26,076 nt of DNA from a virus. Made by a program: the position numbers and the translations under genes. Below the pieces are notes generated by a model. The model saw only the letters and a list, made by a program, of their open reading frames with translations. It made no database searches and was not told the origin of the DNA. Position 1 is the stretch's first letter. Each line of letters opens with the position of its first letter. The stretch covers positions 1 to 26,076 of the IMG/VR virus record IMGVR_UViG_3300009702_000072. One strand, given 5' to 3'. Positions 21,909 through 26,076 of the stretch are shown here, piece by piece.

Positions 21909-22221
21909 AGCTTGGCTCTTCCCCTTCATCATCCTCTTTTTCTTTTTTCAAAAGGTTATTCATTATCTCTTCCTGTTGACTAATAATAGAATTAAATTGT
22001 TTTACTAAGTTAGTTCCACCTGTAGCGAAGATGTAATCTTTTTCTATTTGTTTGAAAGGGTTGTATTTATAAGATTTGTCCTGTGGGTTGGGGTACTTGC
22101 TGTTGGCTATTTGTGTTAACAACGCTACTGCTAGCTCCCACCCCTTGTGCTTCTGCAACTCCGTTAGTAGGCTGGCTTGTCTCAATGTTTCCGCTTCCTG
22201 CAATGTTAGTTTTTTGCTCAT
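21898..22221 (-). CDS. Small protein overlapping the portal 3' end
   Basis: This 107-aa protein is helical (LTLQEAETLRQASLLTEL, GWELAVALLTQIA) and ends in a charged, acidic tail (KKEKEDDEGEE). The first 155 nt overlap the portal gene in another frame, where the portal codes a Gln/Ser/Asn-rich tail. The unshared part reads like normal protein (DYIFATGGTNLVKQF). It also overlaps the zinc-ribbon gene. The compact helical makeup suggests an assembly partner, but I do not recognise it. Confidence 0.55.
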   Translation of the reverse strand: MSKKLTLQEAETLRQASLLTELQKHKGWELAVALLTQIANSKYPNPQDKSYKYNPFKQIEKDYIFATGGTNLVKQFNSIISQQEEIMNNLLKKEKEDDEGEEPSYAI

Positions 22222-24106
22222 CTATTTTCTGTACAAATTTGTCAGGATCTTTATATCCGCTATCTTCTAAGACTTGTACAACAAGCTCTTTTGTTTGTAA
22301 AGTATAGCCTTCTTGTTGTAACTTAGATGAAATCTGTGGGTTGATTGCAACCTCTAAGGCTTTAGTTCTACCATTCTGTCTTTCTTTTGCTGTGCCTAAA
22401 GCTAAACTATTAACGTCTGGAATATAGTCATAATATCCATCAAGGTCTTCGGGTTCTATTCTAAGAACACCTGTTTCACTCTCTTCGTCCATCTCTAATT
22501 TAGGATGTATATTTTTCCCCTCAACAACTGGTACTTTAGGTACTCTACTCATTTTTAAAAGTATTTTTAGCTCTTCGTCTGTAATGTCCGTGTTTTCATC
22601 TATAAATTTAACTATTTCTTGTATAGCTTCCGGATCACTGCTGTATTGATCTAGTTTATAATTTTTAAAGTCTTTTAGCATATCTTTACCTATTATCCTT
22701 ATGATCTTTACCTCTTTTGTTTTATCTGCAAATAAGTATCTCTGGTTATTCTTTAGCCAAAGCATCATCTGATCTTTTAATGCTTGCTCAAGGTATAACT
22801 GGTTGTATTGATCTCTTGATAGTTTTTGCTTCTCTAATGATTTAATTTCTGTTGCTGTTTTATCACCATTTCCAAAAGGGTCTACTGTAGATGTTGCTAA
22901 ACTACTATCACCCATTGCACTATTAAATATACTCTTTCCTGCACTATATAAGGTTTGAAAGTTTTTAATAAAAGCACCATTAGTTTGATGTTCTACAACA
23001 TTATTAACACTACTACCTGTCTTCCATATAACGTTTGGACCATAAACTATTGTGTCAATTCTCACACTTGCGTCGGAATGTGCTACCTTAACAGGAGGCT
23101 TCATTGTTATGTTACCCTCATCAACTGCACCTGATAGTATAGAATTTATCATTCTTGATACGGGTAGTACACTTTCAACCTCACTCTCACCATAATAATC
23201 ATCGGGTACAGGGTAGTATCTTAACTGTACAATAGGTATCGTTGCACCATAAGGGTTATCATAACCATTATTAAGTAAAATGTTATATCTAGGTGAAAAA
23301 CAATAAAATTTGTCTTTCCTCATCTCTGTTACTACCTCAATAACTGGAAAAGCACTATCAGTCCCTACCCTATCCTCAAGTCCTCTAATGTTCTTTAGTT
23401 GACTTTCATATCTAGCAGACCTTCTTTCCCCACCTGTCTTATTCTCTATCTTGTCTTTTAACCACTCAATGTTCTTATATAGAGGTTTTAAACCTCTATC
23501 TGTATAACTCTTATTAACATCCTCTAACTCCTCTACTGTTTTCCATTCCCTTAGTTGTACCCATTTGGCGTCTTTAACATGGGTAGCTGTGTAATCTACA
23601 AATATATCTCTTGGGTCAAGTACCTTAAACTCGTTACCTTCATATACCAACTCGCCCTCTTCGTTGTAATCTGTATGCCAGTAAACACGAGCAAAGGATG
23701 CACCGTATAACCTCGTTTGCATATCCATCAAAGCCCATTTCTCAATCATCGACCCACCTTTTTGTGCATTGTCCCACTGGTAAGAAAGAATAGCATTATT
23801 AATCTTGGCTTTTACAACATCCCCAGTTTCTCTTGGTACAAGCCTACCCCTTAACTTTCCATTGAAAAGACGTGCCGTCTTTTCTATGATTGTCGTTCTG
23901 ATAATAGGGTCATTTACTTTTGATAAATATACCCAGTTTTTAGGAAACACACCGTGATAAGCTTTTAAAACATCATTCCAACCATTTCTCCTAAGTCTTC
24001 TCTGGTCCATGTCATCTACACTTCTTGAATAGTGGTCTTTAACCAACTGTGATAATAGGTTACTATCTTTCTCTGAAAGAAAATTATTGTTCTTATCTTT
24101 AGCCAT
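22067..24106 (-). CDS. Portal protein
   Basis: This 679-aa protein is within the size range of short-tailed phage portals. An N-terminal helix-rich part (DHYSRSVDDMDQRRLRRNGW) leads to WALMDMQTRLYGASFARVYW and VLDPRDIFVDY, the portal wing. The stem region is near ESEVESVLPVSRMINSILSG, and a long helical crown follows. The last 40 residues are Gln/Ser/Asn-rich. It forms the dodecameric ring through which DNA enters and leaves the head. It directly follows the large terminase and has a leaderless-type promoter inside a perfect 12-bp inverted repeat. Confidence 0.88.
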   Translation of the reverse strand: MAKDKNNNFLSEKDSNLLSQLVKDHYSRSVDDMDQRRLRRNGWNDVLKAYHGVFPKNWVYLSKVNDPIIRTTIIEKTARLFNGKLRGRLVPRETGDVVKAKINNAILSYQWDNAQKGGSMIEKWALMDMQTRLYGASFARVYWHTDYNEEGELVYEGNEFKVLDPRDIFVDYTATHVKDAKWVQLREWKTVEELEDVNKSYTDRGLKPLYKNIEWLKDKIENKTGGERRSARYESQLKNIRGLEDRVGTDSAFPVIEVVTEMRKDKFYCFSPRYNILLNNGYDNPYGATIPIVQLRYYPVPDDYYGESEVESVLPVSRMINSILSGAVDEGNITMKPPVKVAHSDASVRIDTIVYGPNVIWKTGSSVNNVVEHQTNGAFIKNFQTLYSAGKSIFNSAMGDSSLATSTVDPFGNGDKTATEIKSLEKQKLSRDQYNQLYLEQALKDQMMLWLKNNQRYLFADKTKEVKIIRIIGKDMLKDFKNYKLDQYSSDPEAIQEIVKFIDENTDITDEELKILLKMSRVPKVPVVEGKNIHPKLEMDEESETGVLRIEPEDLDGYYDYIPDVNSLALGTAKERQNGRTKALEVAINPQISSKLQQEGYTLQTKELVVQVLEDSGYKDPDKFVQKIDEQKTNIAGSGNIETSQPTNGVAEAQGVGASSSVVNTNSQQQVPQPTGQIL

Positions 24107-24136
24107 AACCTACAAGTAATAAAATACTTGTAGGTT
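24107..24136. promoter_or_regulatory. Perfect 12-bp inverted repeat at the portal start
   Basis: AACCTACAAGTA and TACTTGTAGGTT flank a 6-nt loop and end one base before the portal ATG. The repeat covers the spacer and -10 of the promoter. It could be an operator, or, in read-through RNA from the terminase genes, a hairpin that hides the start or ends transcription. Confidence 0.6.
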
Positions 24137-24141
24137 TTCAA
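24113..24141 (-). promoter_or_regulatory. Leaderless-type promoter of the portal gene
   Basis: The -35 TTGAAA (24141-24136) is followed by ACCTA. A 17-bp spacer leads to -10 TACTTG (24118-24113, poor), then six bases and the ATG at 24106. The -35 region is identical over 15 bases with that of the 297-aa gene. Confidence 0.45.
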
Positions 24142-24142
24142 G

Positions 24143-25351
24143 TTAAAACATATCCTTATATGCTGTTAAATCGTTTTGTGGTATATATTCTTTTTCCTGT
24201 TGGTTTTTTACTATCTGAACACTAAAGCCGTACCTTATAGCGTCCATACTGTGATTGAAAGCGTCTATAGGCTTGTTTAAATTTTGTTCGGTGTTCTTAT
24301 CTTTAGCCCAAAGATAATTTCTATACTCCTTGATTACGTTTAAACTTCTCTTTGTAACACTAATCTTTTGATCTTGAATATATTGTATACCTTGAAGTAT
24401 GCTTCCTTGCCCTTTCTTAGCTGGTAAGATAGGAACACCATATAGCTTTATTTCATCAATACTTTTAGGCTCAGCAGCGTCTGCATAAACAAGTGGTCTA
24501 AGCTCTCTACCATTTAACACATCGGCTATCTGCCTGTTACTCAAGCCTTTTTGGTACAAAACTTCATCTATAATGTAGCCACCGTTGTAATAGTATATAT
24601 CAACAATAGATGTAGGATCGTTTGTATAACCAAAGTCAAGCCCCGCTCTCTCCAACCTTGCCTCGTGGGGTATTCCATCAATGAACTCCCAGCCTGTATA
24701 TATTCTTCCTTCTGCTTCTCCCAGTTCCCCCTTACCATACACCTTCCACCATGTTTTATTACCCTTTCTCGCTTCTATTGTTTTAACAATAGCTTGATCT
24801 AGTGCCTCATTGTCTAGGTAGGTCAGTGTAATAAAGTCACAGTCGGGTCTTGCTATAATATTGGGTTTATTGTTCTCATCCTTGTAAAACCAAAACTCGC
24901 TAACAGGGTTCCAGTCTAACCAAATAATCTTTTTGGTCCTAATTTCTAGCTGTGTAAAGGTTTCATAAGGTACATTGTTAGCCTCGTTGATAAATAGTAC
25001 ATCACGTCTAGGACCCCTTACTTTACTAGGCATATCAGCACTAAAAAATTCTATCTTATTGCCATTAGGGAAAAGATAAATAAAATCACTCCTATTCCAA
25101 CTACTCTCCTGATAATAACCATGTTGTTGCATTATATTAAGAAAATCACGCATGGCACCTCTCTTTAAGTGGGGCATTGTCTCAGATACTACACTTATAA
25201 GCTCGTTCCTAACATCCGGGTGTTGTGCATACGCTATCAGCCACATAAGTATACTCACCGTCTTGCTAGCACTAGTACCACCTGATACAGCTCTAATACG
25301 TTTCCTTAATTTCGTTATTTTAGTTGTCGCTGTGGTTTTTACAAAAGGCAT
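24143..25351 (-). CDS. terL: Terminase large subunit (Terminase_3 type)
   Basis: This is a 402-aa protein. The ATPase domain has GGTSASKT (24-31) as Walker A and VLFINEAN (118-125) as Walker B plus catalytic Glu. The coupling motif region is KIIWLDWNPVSEF. The nuclease domain has GLDFGYTND (237-245), YADAAEP (289-295) and HSMDAIRYG (about 375-383), which supply the metal-binding Asp residues of the RNase H fold. It pumps DNA into the head through the portal and cuts it. It begins 18 nt after the small-subunit gene without a Shine-Dalgarno, so it is probably coupled. Confidence 0.95.
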   Translation of the reverse strand: MPFVKTTATTKITKLRKRIRAVSGGTSASKTVSILMWLIAYAQHPDVRNELISVVSETMPHLKRGAMRDFLNIMQQHGYYQESSWNRSDFIYLFPNGNKIEFFSADMPSKVRGPRRDVLFINEANNVPYETFTQLEIRTKKIIWLDWNPVSEFWFYKDENNKPNIIARPDCDFITLTYLDNEALDQAIVKTIEARKGNKTWWKVYGKGELGEAEGRIYTGWEFIDGIPHEARLERAGLDFGYTNDPTSIVDIYYYNGGYIIDEVLYQKGLSNRQIADVLNGRELRPLVYADAAEPKSIDEIKLYGVPILPAKKGQGSILQGIQYIQDQKISVTKRSLNVIKEYRNYLWAKDKNTEQNLNKPIDAFNHSMDAIRYGFSVQIVKNQQEKEYIPQNDLTAYKDMF

Positions 25352-25369
25352 TGGTTTTTATCTATATAC

Positions 25370-25810
25370 TTAGTCATCCTTACCCTCCTCCACCTTAGGG
25401 TTAATTTGCATGATTGGTTGTACATTCACTTGAATACTGTTTGTTGCGTTAGCTTGACCCCTACCTTTAAGTTTTAAAGCTGTCTCAAGATACTTGTGTT
25501 GTGTTGGGTGATCGGGTACCTCAATAAAATCTGTTGTTGAAGCGTCTGCATTCTTACCCCCGTAAGAGCTTATTACCTTCTTTGCGTCAAGACCATCTGA
25601 AACTTTATCGATAAGGCGTTTATCTGTAATACCTGCTTCCTCTAATAACGTCGCAAAATCAAGCCTTTTCAAGTTTTGATGACCTATCTCTCCAGCTACA
25701 CGTCGGTTCTTACAGTTGTAAACTTGCCATGCCGCCTCGGTAGCTGTAGCTCCTTCGAGATAGAGCTTTTTAAACTTCTGTAATTTTAAAGATGCTTTCT
25801 TTCTTGCCAT
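25370..25810 (-). CDS. terS: Terminase small subunit
   Basis: This is a 146-aa protein. The N-terminal helix-turn-helix region reads KLYLEGATATEAAWQVY. Then comes LLEEAGITDKRLIDKVSDGLDA, and near the end HPTQHKYLETALKLKG, the usual central and C-terminal parts of small terminases. It binds the packaging start site on phage DNA and presents it to the large subunit, which is the next gene. TATAAT lies 15 nt before the ATG, over an imperfect palindrome, so it may have a regulated promoter. Confidence 0.85.
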   Translation of the reverse strand: MARKKASLKLQKFKKLYLEGATATEAAWQVYNCKNRRVAGEIGHQNLKRLDFATLLEEAGITDKRLIDKVSDGLDAKKVISSYGGKNADASTTDFIEVPDHPTQHKYLETALKLKGRGQANATNSIQVNVQPIMQINPKVEEGKDD

Positions 25811-25829
25811 AAAACAGTATTTCCATTAT

Positions 25830-25876
25830 ACACCAACATGTTGTGTTTATTTACAACTTAGGCACAACATATTGTT
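25830..25876. promoter_or_regulatory. Operator-like dyads upstream of the terminase genes
   Basis: ACACCAACATGTTGTGT (25830-25846) contains the perfect 10-bp palindrome CAACATGTTG. A second related site, CACAACATATTGTT, lies at 25863-25876. On the minus strand TATAAT abuts the first site. A -35 at normal spacing is not clear. This fits a repressor- or activator-controlled promoter, or a terminase-binding site. Confidence 0.35.
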
Positions 25877-26076
25877 ATTCATTTTCTTCCTTAGGTATAT
25901 CATTCCAAAAAGGTCTACCAGTTTCATACCTAATTTTTGGTTCCCCCATGTCTGCACCCTCTCTCTTAGCTTTGGTTAATTGTTCTTTAATAAACTTTTT
26001 TATTTGGTCGGGTAGTGGTATGTATTCAAACTCCTGACCACTAGGTGGGTATGCCACACTAAAAAACTTATCAAAT
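25875..26076 (-). CDS. Unidentified protein, C-terminal part (cut by window edge)
   Basis: The frame is open to the right edge, giving at least 66 residues that end GRPFWNDIPKEENE. A GTG at 26057 could be a start, but in-frame codons continue upstream (FDKFFS), so the start may be outside. It is hydrophilic, with a basic helix (KKFIKEQLTKAKREG). It lies just before the small terminase. I do not recognise it. Confidence 0.5.
   Translation of the reverse strand, partial: FDKFFSVAYPPSGQEFEYIPLPDQIKKFIKEQLTKAKREGADMGEPKIRYETGRPFWNDIPKEENE

Overview
The window is one face of a low-GC tailed-phage (or prophage) genome. Every gene I can support is on the minus strand, so the late operon reads from right to left. 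The set is large terminase, portal, scaffold, HK97-fold capsid, a head-tail adaptor and a beta-propeller nozzle, with no tape measure, tail tube or sheath. That indicates a short-tailed, podovirus-like virion. The host cannot be named from the sequence. The standard bacterial code fits all intact genes, and I see no integrase, tRNA or CRISPR.

Layout in transcription order: an unidentified gene cut by the right edge; small and large terminase (25.8-24.1 kb); portal (24.1-22.1 kb); three small genes, one overlapping the portal end by 155 nt; a membrane-anchored CAP-domain protein and a small membrane protein (21.4-20.6 kb); a 575-nt non-coding, structured region (20.6-20.05 kb); a coiled-coil virion protein and a 1642-aa polyvalent-type protein with an ADP-ribosyltransferase-like segment (20.05-13.9 kb); scaffold and major capsid protein closed by a strong terminator (13.8-11.9 kb); an unknown gene; a glycosyltransferase island interrupted by an HNH endonuclease (11.4-6.7 kb); two small proteins, the adaptor and the nozzle (6.7-3.4 kb); two beta-rich appendage proteins; and a lysis cassette followed by a tail fibre cut by the left edge.

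The most notable signal is a repeated promoter: TTGAAA or TTGCAA, usually followed by ACC, an 18-bp spacer, a TATA-type -10, and then an ATG exactly six bases after the -10. It precedes the portal, the 1642-aa, 390-aa, 297-aa, 218-aa and 123-aa genes, and in a near-consensus form the CAP gene. These genes lack Shine-Dalgarno sequences, so their mRNAs should be leaderless. The capsid gene, in contrast, has a strong Shine-Dalgarno. One copy of the same promoter points the other way (+ strand) inside the 575-nt gap and may drive a structured non-coding RNA.

Other points of interest: a 28-aa strongly cationic amphipathic ORF packed between the appendage and lysis genes; an M23 endolysin fused to a coiled coil and a holin-like membrane domain; two in-frame stop codons in the apparent 5' end of the nozzle gene; and a glycosyltransferase whose C-terminal half is displaced by an HNH gene, with the same SSYDR-coding motif on both sides.
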